Source of the DNA: Stercorarius parasiticus
Lineage: Eukaryota; Chordata; Aves; Charadriiformes; Stercorariidae
Assembly (NCBI GenBank): GCA_013396915.1
Contig: VWZL01004384.1
Location: 1 to 64,000 of the forward strand
Direction of reading: 5' to 3'
DNA length: 64,000 nt
Shown one piece after another: positions 22,473 through 35,700 of the stretch. Positions within the stretch are counted from its first letter, which is position 1; each line of letters starts with the position of its first letter. The position numbers and the translations under genes were made by a program. The notes under the pieces were generated by a model, which saw nothing but the letters and a program-made list of their open reading frames with translations, searched no databases and was not told where the DNA came from.

Positions 22473-25400
22473 CCCTTTTTTGTAGTTACAGTCAAAAACC
22501 GCTCATTGATCTTTGCAGTCAAGTTACACGTTTGAAGGTAGTTCTCTCCACCACAAAAGGCTAATCAAAGTAGTTCGGGACAAACACCTACCTATTTAAG
22601 GTTAAATTGAGAAAAAAAACCCCAACATTTGTAGCACAGGAATAGGATATTCTGCCATTAACACATGTGCCTGTGGTTGTTCTACTGGGACTATCTTGCG
22701 AAGCTGCTTGAATGGTCTATGCGAATTTTGCTGTCCACCTTTTTGGTAAGTACACAAAGGCCAGGTACAGATATGTCTGCACTGGATTTAAGGACATTTT
22801 TTAGAGTAAGCCATCGTTTGACTTTAATGCCACCAAATAAGACATTTGAATCTCATATTCTTTACAAGAAGATATAAAATGTATATCCAATTATAGATCT
22901 TTGATAACAGTATTCAGTTTACTGATAAAGTATTGGGATAGCAACTGAAGTTTGAATTCCGCACTGAAAATTGTATCTTTGGTTTCCAGAATGTGGAGAT
23001 TTTTAGGAGTAGAGACTACATTTCAGTGATAAGGAGCAATCGTAACCTTTGGAACTTAATTTAAATTCTCTTACAGTTCCACAAAATTTGCATGAAATTT
23101 TGTTCAGATCAGTTGTATTCTCACAAGAATGACTACACTCGGTCACCACTTGACCCTGTCTCCTTTGTCGCATGATTGATTTCAGAGCACTCAGGTCACC
23201 TGGTATTAATTTTTTTTCAACCACACGGAACACAGTTTTTCATTGCAATCTTATTACAGATGTTCGTGCGAAACAGTAGGAAATTAAATAACGTACCATG
23301 GTAAAGTAAAAGGGATTACTGAAATAGAATATGGAATGACAGTATCAATAGTTTGAGATTTCCGTTTGCATGATCCTTTCAGAAATGAATCAATCCCAAG
23401 AAACAATTCTCCTTTATTTAACAAACAGCAACAGAAATGAAACCACTCACCTCCAAGACAAACTGAAGGTAATTTGGCCAAATGCCTGTGGTCTTCAGAC
23501 TCCAGAGTATTATCTCCGTGGTATTAGTGTCTGGAACACGGCTGAATGCCACGAGATGATAGCCCAGATGATTAATGAAGCAGGTGAAAAGAAAATAATT
23601 GCAGCAACCCTGAAGAGTGTGAGAGTAGGCAGAGGTGCTAACACTGAAAAGGTTTACTTGCGTAACAGCCTGCTGCCCTGAAAGGAACAACAGGAAGGTT
23701 TCTACTACACCGCTACAGCACCTTGAAAGCAGCAATTGTTTTTAATTCCGTAACATTATCTGAAAAGAAAATGTGCGCTCTCAAGAATATTTTAGGGTCA
23801 AACTCACCTCAGCGTAAAGCAAGGGCAGTAATTACTGAAAGTAATGGAGTAATACAGGATTTGCTCTTGGATTACAGGTACCAGAACATGGAAGGTTTAA
23901 TGGAGGCGTGAGAGAGCTGAAACCTCCTGCTTTCAGACGGGACACAGCTGGGTGAAAAAGTTAGGGGTAAACCCCCAGATTTTTAGGAGGAATTACGCAC
24001 CTAAAGTTGCTGGAAGGCTGCCAGCGTGATTTTCAAACACCCCAGCAGCATTTAGAAAAGATGCTCCTGAAGACCTCGTGGGCAACTCAAATATTTTAAA
24101 AAATTGGGCACAACTTCCTTTTCTGGAGAAGCAAGAAGATAGTTTCTAAAGGTTCATTACCTAAAGATTACAAGGAAGCAGTCATTAGTTACAGCTTCTC
24201 CCTGAACAGCGGCCACAGAGTCTTGGCATTTCAGCTTAACAACCACAACTCCACTGAACACCATGGCTTCTCTTCTATTCCTGTACAAAAGTCCATTAAA
24301 ACAGAGAAAACATAACTGTAGCCTTATTCTGTCACACTACTAAATAAAACCTGAAGACTAAGTGCGTGTACAAGGAAGACTGAATTGTCTCCAGATGTGT
24401 ACGCACAACGCAGTGCAAGAGGTGTATGGCAACATCGGGTCTGCACTGTCAGAATTAACTAGACGAGCAAGGTACATAATAAACCCCAGGATCTCTGATG
24501 CAGCTTGGTTCAGAGTTTTTATACCAACTACAACATGACTGGGAGGGGGAGGATTGGAAGGGCAACCTTGCTGCTCTGGCAGTGACACTTCAGGAATAAA
24601 AATCCTATCAGATTCCCAAATATGCTAGTCAACTGCACATTTTAATGCTATAAAAGATTGTCATGTGCAGTAGTTGGGATTTGTAATGTGGCTTGATTTT
24701 GCTTCTTTTGAAATATTTTGCCCCCGTCTCTGCCTGCCCTGAAACTAGATGCCGCATACATTATGATTTGCTGTGCTCCCAATGTCATTACCATCTCCAA
24801 ATGCAGCTTTTAAACCCTTCAGACATATCGGTGGTAAAATACAGGGCTGAATAAGGACATCAACATACACTTTGAATGATTCCCTTTATCTTCTCTTTTA
24901 TGTATGGCCTATTGCTTCCTTCCTCTTTCATCAATTTTCTTTCTAACACTTTGTCTTAACTCCCTGCAGCTGGATTTGCGTTTGCAAACTATTTATATCT
25001 TTGATATAGAATATTGCCAGTGCCATCGGAAAAATCAAATTAATGGGAGTGGCACACACTGGGTTTCTCCTAAACCTCATCGTTCAAATCCTGTCAAACA
25101 CAAAGCGTAAGTAACTATGACTATCCTTTCCTACCATGATATGCTATAGAAGTGTACTAGTCACCCATAGCAAATCTAACATTTTTTAACATGGCTACAA
25201 TACTTACACAGAGCAAAGATGAAAAATTAACTCCCAGCTGATATGGGGTGTAGGACACCAGCTGAGAGAACACTCCTGCACTGCACTAGCAGAAATTCCA
25301 TAAATTATTAGCAGACCTGACTTTCACAAAAATATAATGACGGAAGGCTGATATTCAGTTGAGTTATGAAGAGGAATTTTTTAATCCTAAACTCTCACTG

Positions 25401-28027
25401 GTGAAAAATACTTCCTACTCCTCTCTAAGCACATAGAATATAATCTTTCACTAAATTTCTTGATATAAGTATGGAGCAATCCCTGGGTATAGGAGTACCT
25501 TGCTGAAGAAATTAGTATTTCATGCAGCAACTGGCATGAGTCCATCAGATCAAAACCCTGAAATAATAAAAAAAAAAAAAGTACAGGTTCAAACACAGAG
25601 CTGAGTATATTTCCTGAGTCTGCAGCTGGCGTATATTCCTTTCCCTTCCCTGACCTCAGAATAAAGTATGAGGCAATAAAATTCTGAGGGGAAGGGAAGT
25701 CAAATGTGAAAACAGAGAATATGGAAGTATCACCACTGCACAAAGCAAGACAGAAAAACAAACCCAAACAAGAGAGAGAACTGAAACAAAGATGGAAATG
25801 ACAGTGGGAATGAAGTGCAGAGACAGAAGAAAAAAGCTGTCAGAAATAATTAGGAGGAACGTAAAAAGTAATCCAAGAAAACTAAAAAAGAGACGTGAAG
25901 GGCCATTTTATAGCTATTTAACTGCATCTGAAAGAAATTATAGTATAATGAATCTCCTCTTCCAAAAAAGTTGTAAGATTTTCTCCCCGTCTCTTTTCTT
26001 TAATTAAGAAAATCCTGAACTGCACATTCAAAATGTCATACAGCACTGTAATTTATCCAACAACCACTGCTGAGGAGGTACAATTGTAAACTGAATAATT
26101 TAAGGTTTGTTTTGTTTTTCAAATTTATGAGTCTCCTGCTAATCTTTTGGAAATTTTTACATATCTCTTTTTATTTACTACATTTGACAGATTAATCCCC
26201 ATTGAAATGTTGGAAAATGCCTATTAAAAATCCTGACAAGTTATGCTATTATTAAACTAAATTGACAGCAAAATAAGCACAGAAGTAAGTCCTCCCCTCC
26301 AAAATGCTGAAATATGGATAATGAGCCCTTCATAAGTTAGATAGGATCCAGACATTTAAAAAAAAAATAATCTATTAAAACCTCATGCTCCAGTATATAA
26401 GGCAACTTCTAACTGAGGAAGCCATAAAGCAAAATCCATTAGTCAGCAATTTGATAAAAACTGTCCTGTACCTTCCTTTGAAGGACATGACAAAATACTG
26501 ACAAAGAACAGAAACCTGAGCTGAAATTGGGGTTATTTGATGTGACTGCTACCCTTTCTGTATGACACGATTTTGAATTTGAAAAAAAAAACCCCATAGG
26601 CTAACTGCTTACCCACAGCTGGTGGTGTAGAAAGCAAATTTGATTATTTCCTAGGGAAGTTTCAATGTCTCCCATCGGCCATAATTCTTACGACCAATAG
26701 AGTAATGGTTCTGCAGAAGTCAAAGGATGCCACAGCACTGAGAATTACAAATGATTTCAGCAAGTAGCAAGCAGCTTAGAGGCCATAGCTTTGTATGTGA
26801 TTGCTCAGCTATAATTAACTGTGTGAGCTTTGCTGCCTTTTGTAGTACAAAGATTCCTAAAGACCGTTTGTGTTCATACGGTCAGCTACAACTCGGAAAT
26901 GGTGTGAGCAGCTGTTCCTTACCACCTTTCAGCTGTTAATCTCCATGTCTCAGCATCTGCTTATTTCTCTGTGGATGACTTGTTCCAAGCACAAAAGGAA
27001 ACATCTGGGAAGAAGCTCTTTTGTCCAGAAGGACCAGCACTCCCCACCTCCTCTAAGTCAAAGGAAGACTTTTATTAAAATGTGATGAAATAGAAATTGA
27101 TCTTACGATTTAATGAACAGAAAGAAAACCAAGAACAAGAACAATAAAACCCCTCTCACCTTGACCAACTGGTTGCCATTAAAAAAAACCCCGGGGAGTT
27201 CCCTGTTCATTGTCCATGTCAGTACTGGCACACCCAAGGCAAGGAGATGTATGGCTTAATCCCTCATGTTTATTGATAAATAAATCAGCTATATCAACAT
27301 TCTCAAGAGTTTATTTTTTTTGTAAATTGCTTTTCATGGGACTTGTCAGCCTCCTAACCTGTTCACCATAGTACTAAGGCTTAATTTTAAATCATTTTAG
27401 AGGCCTGGAGCTTTTACATGTAATAATGAAAACATAGCTTGATATAATTAAAAAACGACTTGAATTTTAACAAGCTCCTATCAATATACGTTTAAGAAAC
27501 CACTGCAGTTGAGCTGCATAAAAAATTAGCTGAGTAAAAAAATTAGAACATTCTTCAGTATATCATCATGAATTGGGATAAATTGAAATACGTCAAAATA
27601 CTGTGATTTTTAAGGAAAAAGTAAGATGTGTAAGTTTGGAAACACTTAAACCTTTAGTTCCAAAATTCTTTGTCAAAATAAACACTTCAGACACTTGATG
27701 CATATTTCTGTGCCGAACAAAATCAAAACACATAATATGCGTGAACTACACTTTCTACATCCTTTTTCAGCCAATTTATTTCTTGATAAACGAAATGACA
27801 GTTTAATATATAGCAGAAATATCCTCCAGCCTGTTTGCAGTCAGGAATTTTGGGAGATTTCCTTTTAGAGTCATGGATAACCTATTCATCCTTGCTTCTT
27901 CTTGGCCTAATTTGCTCAGGGACAATTAGTTAACTCTCAAAGTTATTTCTCTTCTATACAATTACGGTGTCCTTATTCATGTTACAAAGAATGGCATAAA
28001 TAAAATTCAAAGAATGATGACTCTGGA

Positions 28028-28160
28028 TACCCTGGAGGTATTTAAAAGGGATGTAGATGTGGTGCTGAGGGACATGGTTTAGTGGTGGTTTTGGCAGCAT
28101 TAGGTTAATGGCTGGACGTGATGATCTTAAAGGTCTTTTTCATGATTCTATGATTCTATG
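28028..28160 (+). mobile_element. CR1 LINE 3' end fragment
   Basis: It reads CCCTGGAGGTATTTAAAAGG, GGTGCTGAGGGACATGG, TTAGGTTAATGGCTGGACG and ends ATTCTATGATTCTATG, the intact octamer tail. It belongs to the subfamily with the GGGACATGGTTTAGTGGTGG block, like the copy at 37.2 kb. Confidence 0.92.
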
Positions 28161-29543
28161 AAAATCTGTCAGTTCTTGGCTTCGGCTCCCTCTGGTGGGT
28201 AACGCACACTCCCGAGAACTGCAACTACTGGTAAAGTTAGCCACCATGAAACAAAACAACATGCAAGTTGCTATATTTTTCTGAAAATATACAGAAATAC
28301 ACCAGCTGAGCAAACCAGATTATAACTGAGATCAGAGCTTTAAGCTGCAACTTGACACATCCACCCTGAAAAGAGGAAGATGCAAGGTTCCTGCCAGAAC
28401 TGAACTCCCTTCAAATTCAGAGGAGAAAAGAGATGGGGGTTTTGGTCCAGGCAGAAATCTATTTTCAGCACCTAATGTTGATTAAAATAAAATAAGGAAC
28501 TATTTAAACACTCTTCTTTTTGATGAGAACATTCTCTTGGATTTCTGTTCTTGACCGATGCTTTGAGGCCTAAAGTTTTCTGTCCTTTCTCAAAAACATT
28601 TGAAATGGGTTCAATTCCACTTTTGCCCTAGCTTACATTTTTCTTATAGATATTGGTGTGATGAAACTAAACGGAGAGAATAAACCCATCAAGCATGGAA
28701 ACTAGTTGAATCAAAACATGTTGGAAGGCAACCAGTGATAACTTTTGCTACAAGGAAGTAATGTCTGCGTTATATCCGGTACACTGATAAACACGTCTTT
28801 CTGCACAAGTCGTACTAGATTAACTTCTAACAATCCTAGACGATAGCTTGTGCATTATTATTTCTACCTGGCAATTTTAGGTTTGCAACAAGAAAATACA
28901 ATAACACCCTTTCATGCATGCTTTGAGTGTGCTGAAGGATAGGACAAGCAATGGCCAAACACTTTTCACTGAGATGCAAAAGAGGAGATAAAGGGGGCTG
29001 GGTCGGAAGAAAACACAGGGCAGGTTTGTACTCAATAATGTACTTTTTGTTTTAGAGACTTGTAAAGCCCAGAGCACATATCCACAGACAAGAGAGGTGA
29101 TCTAAGATGAGGACTGAAGGGAAGAATTAAGATAAAGTGAGGCCAAAAATAGATATGTCGTATCTTGGGTTACACCTTTTCTCAACAGATTAATACCGTG
29201 TTCTGTCTGTAAGTTCATATAATAGAAAAGCATTCCCGAAACCCCAATGCTGAACGAGTCCACTTAGATCTCATTTTACAGTTAAGAGAAAAAGAGTTAT
29301 TCTAGGCCATACCTAATACTTTCCTTGGCTTCTTCAGATTTGTGAGACACAGCTGAGTTTATTACTAACTCAATAGCAATAAATGATCAGATAAAGACTT
29401 TAATTAAACATAAATGAACAACTGCTGATAAGACTTTGTTTCTTGATTCACGTTGCCTTAATTCCATGCCAATCTCATCATTTCTGATGGGATTGCTGAT
29501 GAAGCTGGGTATCCAGGGTGAATTAAGAATGACGTGCCAGCCT

Positions 29544-29595
29544 TCTCCATCACTCCAACTCAGCATGCCCCTCTAAGGAGTTGGAGTGATGGGGA
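29544..29595. repeat. hairpin: 18-bp stem, 16-nt loop
   Basis: Arm 29547-29561 (CCATCACTCCAACTC) is the exact reverse complement of 29578-29592 (GAGTTGGAGTGATGG). Three more pairs, one of them G-U, extend the stem outward. The loop is AGCATGCCCCTCTAAG. Confidence 0.95.
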
Positions 29596-31800
29596 CTCTC
29601 CTCTGTATAGCTTTTCCTGAATACTGAGAATTGAGGTAACAGGCAAAGCAAACTGAAGACTGGTCTTCAGGAAGTCTTAGAAGATTGCAGCCGATGAGGG
29701 GAGAGAGATAAAGTACATCGGAGTAAACACCTAAGTGGGAAAACCAAGCTGAAAGAAGGGAACTTGGAGAAGGTATTTGAAGAAGAGAGAAGGCACCTGA
29801 CTTGGGAGTATAAAATTACTGCAGGTTTAGGATGCAATTTTAAAATTACAGTTATACTCAAGACAAGACAAAAAAATACTGTGATCTTCAATTTTTACCT
29901 GTTTAAAGCTCTAGAACATGATGAAAAGAAATCTCCAGCATCCGGGGCAGAGGTGAGCAAAGGAAAGTGATGGTGGGCATACTTGTGCATGGACGCTTTC
30001 TATGATGTTCTGACGTGCTTCGTACTTCCTTTCATTAACCTCTGTTTTCACAAGGTGGATGTGAAAACATTCTGAAGCCTCTTGCTTGACAGGTTGTATT
30101 CTAAGTCACAGGTCTTCCTCTTGAAGCAGTAACAGTGATCTTCTGGAGAGCCCTAAATCTTGAATCCTTTGTGAACCTCTTGCTGCAAGACTTGAGAGAG
30201 AAAAACGTTCTAATTTTTAACTCCATTTTTTAGAAGTTACCATCAAAATGATTTAAGAAAAGATTATGTACGCACAGGGATGGCAATAAGGACCTTGGTA
30301 TGCTTGCAGCAATACAGACCCTTCTATAAACCTGTGAAACTTCTAGCAAACTCTGATAAAGCAAATTATTGATTGGAATTTAATTAATTGGTCTGGGTCA
30401 GGGTAGCATAATGGAAAACATGTTAAGCGATGGAGAAAATTTACAAGACAATATTGCTGTGAAAGAGTGGAATTGTAAGAGAGTGTAAATGTCTACATCA
30501 CAACATGATTACGGATACAAGACCCATGTCATTCTAGGTGCTAAATTCAAAGATTTGTTCTTTTTATGGAACAGGGCATTAATAATCTGAGACCAAGTGT
30601 GGCTCTGGCATAAGAACCTGATTTACTTATAGAACACGAGGGAAGGGTATCAACAAAGTAGGGGGCAGGGTGAGAACATCAACAAACCCCTATGATTAAT
30701 GGGGAAATTGCCAGGAGGACTAATTAAGAACTAAATTGATATAACTCATACTAACCAGCAACCACCAGGGATAGTCTTCAAATATACATACATAACCCCA
30801 AAGATACCCCACAAGGAGCAACTTTCTTTACTGGATTGAAGGCTAATAGCTTTATAATCTCTCTAAATAATTTAACTGCTCATCTGAGCACTATGAGAAC
30901 CATACTGTAGAAAGGGCGTCAGAAGCAAGCACTAAATGACTTTCTTAGCTGTGATGCACAACCATTTTCAACCTCAGAGAAAACATTTGATTTTCCTTTG
31001 TTCTTCATATGAAAACCAGAAAAGATCTATTTGTAAAAAAACCTCACGAAATGCGTGGTTTTGCTGTTAAATTATCCTTGCATTATTAAGCTTATCCTGC
31101 AGCAGTCATTTCATTCTCTGCAGTTAAACAGAATTTCACAGCAGGTATTTTATTTTGTTTGGCCAAACTCCCGGCTTTTTGCTCCTCCAGTGGAGCCTAA
31201 AGAGTTGCCTGCAGATTGTAGGAGGAGTTACGTATGTTTAAGTAAGTGGACTAAACAGTACGTAGAACAGAAAAAGGCATTTAGGGTTATGAAGAAGTAA
31301 TGTCTTTGAAATTCTGTCTGTTGTACATATTTATTAGAGCAGTAACACACTTACTTAAGTATTGCTTGTCCTACCACAAGATTCTGAGGAGTGCCAAAAC
31401 TGGTGATGTCTCTAACTAATTCAACTTATTCTATTACTGAAACTAACCTTTCTCCTTCTTTTAGGAAATAACATATTGCCGAGCATTCCATCTGAGTGCC
31501 CTTCTCTTCATGTTGGGTTTCTAGTCTCACCTGTCTCAAGCAGCTCAGTGGATGCTTCCTCCCTGAGAGCAAGTGGAGGCTGGAGCATACTCTTGCAATA
31601 TCTGGTGTAGTTTCTGGAAAGACCTCAACCATTTGCACTTAGCTTGCTGCCTGTGTGCAGCATCACCGCTGAAAATATCCAAGTAAAATGTGCTATGGAG
31701 ATGAGAAAAAGACAAGCTGTGAGAACATACTGGAAAATTAGCTGCTCTAATCATAAGACGTGATTAAAGAACATGGTGACTTCAGTTAGGTGCAGCTCTG

Positions 31801-31829
31801 CCTGCCAAATTGCTGCACAGTTTGGCAGG
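31801..31829. repeat. 9-bp perfect inverted repeat, 11-nt loop
   Basis: CCTGCCAAA (31801-31809) and TTTGGCAGG (31821-31829). Confidence 0.9.
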
Positions 31830-32305
31830 TGGACAGATACGGGTTTGAGTCTTCTTACCTCTGTTTTAATAAGTATATATCTCAACTGGGCCTAAGTTAC
31901 TACGAGGGGGATAAAATCTCATATGCCTATTTGATGACAGTGTAATCAGCATCATTAATAAAGATTCAGGGGAAGTTTTCTTTCAAACGATACCTTCTTA
32001 TGCTGCACTTCGTACTATAATGAGAAAAGCACTGCTGCTCATTTAAATAAAGATACTATTCATTTGTGAGATATAATGTTGAAGGAAACTCTTCAGACTT
32101 AGTATTTCTTTCATGCAAGCGCTTAGCAATAAAACTTGCAGTGACTAAAGAAGCGAACCCCTTTCAGATTAATGAAGAATCAATTAATCTCCTTAATGGC
32201 TTGAAAAGAAAACCACGTTTATTCCTTTACCAAACGACTTCTGAACAGAAGGAACTTGGCACTAACCTGGTAGGCTGCGGTTCGTAAATACCTGAAACAA
32301 AATTT

Positions 32306-32701
32306 TCATGCTGTCTGGTTAATAAGCTGCAGTTCTTTGTCACGCTCAATGGCAGGTTTATGCTTGAGGAGCGAAGATGACACATTAAACAGATCCTCCC
32401 CATCTGAAACGTCTGAGTCTGATTCTCTTTTAGAGTGAATTCCAGTTATATTTTCTTTTGATGACTTGCCAGTTCCCCAAAAGCGCTGAGTAACGCCTGC
32501 CTGATGATCATCCGTCTGCACCGCTTTTTCACTCAGAACTCTCTCTTTTGATTCCCCACGAGATGCAACACTTCGCATTTTCTGCTTTTGCATTAATTCA
32601 GTTAGTTTCATTCTTCCGATTACACCTTTAATTAATTCTAAGTTTTTCTTTCATAATATTCCTGGGATGACGGGATCATCAGGCTTTCACCCAACAAGAA
32701 C
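32306..32701 (-). other. candidate terminal exon of an unassigned minus-strand gene, apparent frameshift
   Basis: The block follows a good acceptor (TTCCTTTCTTCATTGCTTTCAG). From there the frame LLGESLMIPSSQEYYERK runs to a TAG. One base over, a second frame opens at once and continues 114 codons to a TGA at 32308-32306. It is highly polar (KQKMRSVASRGESKERVLS, SKRESDSDVSDGEDLFN) and ends ELQLINQTA. One extra A in the A5 run at about 32642-32646 would join the two. AATAAA (minus) follows 83 bases after the stop. I do not recognise the protein. Frames this long also occur by chance here, so it may be an exon with an assembly indel, a decayed exon, or not coding. Confidence 0.3.
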
Positions 32702-35700
32702 CTGAAAGCAATGAAGAAAGGAATACGTGCACAAAGGAGACAAATACAACCCTGATTTACATACAGCACAAAGGCCAACCCAACAGGTTTCTTACAGTGC
32801 ATATCAGTCAAGAATTTTCTTCACTCTCCCTTCTTCTTTTGCATTCTAGGTTTACAATATGTCCTTTCTTTATATAATAAAACCAGTAATACATTTACTG
32901 TACCCTAAAAATATAAATTCAACTGAATTCCAAAATCAAATAAAAAGATCCCGAAAACCTTACAACGAATGTTTGAGGTCTCATCTCTTGACACTTCTTC
33001 AAAATTTCCAGATGTAGTAAAACACTGTGGTGATCACTTCTGACACCACCTGGGAGCCCCCACCTCAGGCCCAGCAGCTGGAACTACCACTCTTTCTTTA
33101 CAGTAATTGTGTAATTGAGGTTAGGATTCTTCCATTAATGCATTTTTCTGCCTCTGATTCTAGTACAAATAAGCACAATGAGATCAGGTTGTTGTAACAA
33201 AGAAATCATTGCACTTTTGATTGTTTTGCTGCAGTTGACGGCAACAAAAGCTTTGAATGAGTCAGAGGGTAAATATTTCTCAAATAAGACAGATGTTCTT
33301 ACAGGGGATATACTTTGTATACTTTGTAACTTAGGTGAAACGATGTAATGATGCACCTTACCAAGACTGTGCATACATGCACAAGCCTGGCAAATCACAT
33401 TTTAACCATTCTGCTCTCACAAGACACACATTTTAACTGGAAACTTAAACACCGATGAGCCAGATTTTTATGTGCACAATGTACATCTAAATCCAAATTT
33501 TGTGCACTACCCTTCCTTCCAGCAGATAAAATCCTGAGCTTGCAACGCTCAAAACATTAAACTACTCAGAATCTGGCAGGAAAGATGAAGCTAGGTTGTG
33601 GAGTTGTCTCCATCTCTTCACACAGCGGAAATCCCATTTGCTTGGTATACTCGAATCTCACAGCTTGGAATCAAAATTTCCAGATTTGTTCCTGTGTATA
33701 ACTTCCTACTGGTGACATGCTTTCCTCCCCTCAACGGTTTATCGTTAACACCTTCAAAAATGTTTTATCATCTTTTAAAATACCTTAGAGATGTTTCAGC
33801 ATGTGGAGAAACAACGTATGTTTATCAACTCTATTTTTTAGAAGAGTAACCAACCACGTTCCTAAGGCTTCAAACCTCAAGCTGTTCCTCCCTCCTTCTT
33901 TCACCTCTTCCACACTTCTGTCATCTTCTCTGCCTGGACAGATATCCAAAGGAGTTCAGTCAAACACTGATTTTTCATATTTAGCATGTGTCTCCTCATA
34001 GAATACGTTTCTTCCCCATTTCCTAATCCTGCAAGACCCTGACCACCTCAGCTTCCTTTGAGTTCATTGATCTAAGAGTAGGGACATGTTTGTGAAACAA
34101 AGAGTACTGTGATGATCAGAGAGAGATTCTGCCCAATCTTTACCAGTCAGAAGTTATGGTAGAGGCCTCAAGTATATACATTTAAACCAGGAGAAAATAA
34201 ATCCGGAGAGAGACATGTTGTAGCTTACCTGTTATATTATATGCAATGTGATGCAGATCATCTTAATTAGTTCCAGGTGTGAGGCATCAGTACCAGTCAG
34301 TACTTTATATTAAATTTTTTCTTCCTCCTCTGCTCAATATACCTTTCCATATAAAAGCTACGAAGGAAACACGCAGTGATGCCGAGCACCATTTTTTGCC
34401 CATGCTGGGAAAAAAAACCAGGGGAGGGATATTATCTGTAGGTATGCACCGTGAAAAGAGTTGGAGAAATCTCATCATGCCATGAAATCAGGAAAGAAAA
34501 GGTAACTGATCTTGAACTCATCTGACTCAACCGTTACTTGACACACACACACTCTAGCTAATAAGCTAATACCTCTGCTTGCACTCAGGGCATTTTAAAC
34601 ATCACAATAAGCAAGCTGACAAAGAAAGGAATATACAAGTAATAGTGGATCCATATAAGCTACTACAATTATCTTGTAGAACTTCACCTTTTTAACCCTT
34701 CCAAACTGACTGTAATGCCTGTTGACCAAGCCCAGGTAGCCTTCGTTGACAGCATACATGTGGATTTCTTTCACCCCAGAGAAGTAAGCAGTGTACCTCC
34801 TCTCCTTCCATCAAATGAAAAAGGATGGAACTAGAGCTCGTTAACGATACATCAGAATCTGCACTGACTTCTGTAACACAAACTTATTGACAGCAATGCT
34901 TAATCGCATGGACTGTAGCTATATAGTCGACCTAAAATTATCCATAAGCATTTATATATCACAGATCCCCTGCATGGAGAGAGACTCTGAAACAGGCACT
35001 AAAGCCACTCAGATCCAGTCAGTTTTATTAAAGCAAATTTGCCTCTGTACCTGGTCATCCTGTTTCAAATGTCCACTTTGTTCCAGGGACAGTTCTGTTA
35101 CTTTATTTACTCCTGCAAAGTGAAAGCTTTCTTCCCTTTTCAGATTTAGGAACACATTAAAACTCAGTGTTTTGTACTGCTTTCCTACTAACAGGAAGCA
35201 AAGCACTAAGCATCTGCTTGGACACTACCGCGGGGAAGGGGGGGGGGGGGTGACCCCCAAAACAGAACCCAAAAAACATGTAGTCAAAGAAAGAAAATCT
35301 TCCTATGCACTTTTTCATATAAACATCACATAGGCAGCTTTAATTTTGGGACATCCTTACTTCTGAGTAAGACTGATTTCCTTCCTTTGAGTAGATTTGT
35401 AACTTTAGCACTATTTTAATCTAGGAAATAAATTTCTATACTATATCATCTAAAGACATATGGCATGAGGAAAAAAAAAAATCATAATCATGTTGTATGC
35501 CAGTTAACTAAAACCTGGTAATATTTTAGTGCTGATCTTCAGAGAAAAATATAAGACTGAATAATGCTGTGCAAATTTATTAACCATCTATAGAGGCTAT
35601 GCACTTTTTATCAATGGGCTTCTACATTTTCCCTGTACTATTATAAAATTTGTCTCTTCAAGGTCAATTGAACCACAGTTTTCCCTATAAGTAGAGATCA

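Larger units (their letters stand above)
18889..28027. other. intergenic desert, no supported known gene
   Basis: AT-rich DNA with no recognisable gene. Apart from the two exon-like blocks near 20 kb it holds a 34/32-bp tandem repeat (21361-21426), a TTTTG microsatellite (22447-22472) and many short chance frames on both strands. Confidence 0.5.
28161..32305. other. intergenic, no supported known gene
   Basis: AT-rich with only short chance frames. It contains a strong small hairpin at 29544-29595 and a 9-bp inverted repeat at 31801-31829. AATAAA on the minus strand at 32223-32218 may serve the exon-like block just upstream. Confidence 0.5.

Noticed and set aside
25387..25767. 126-codon minus-strand frame
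   Set aside because: Crosses an A run and has no motif or splice structure.
35051..35112. 62-nt minus-strand exon-like block (acceptor CACTTTGCAG, donor CAG|GTACAG)
   Set aside because: Ends in phase 0, which hits a stop at once in the block at 32701; no linking exon found.
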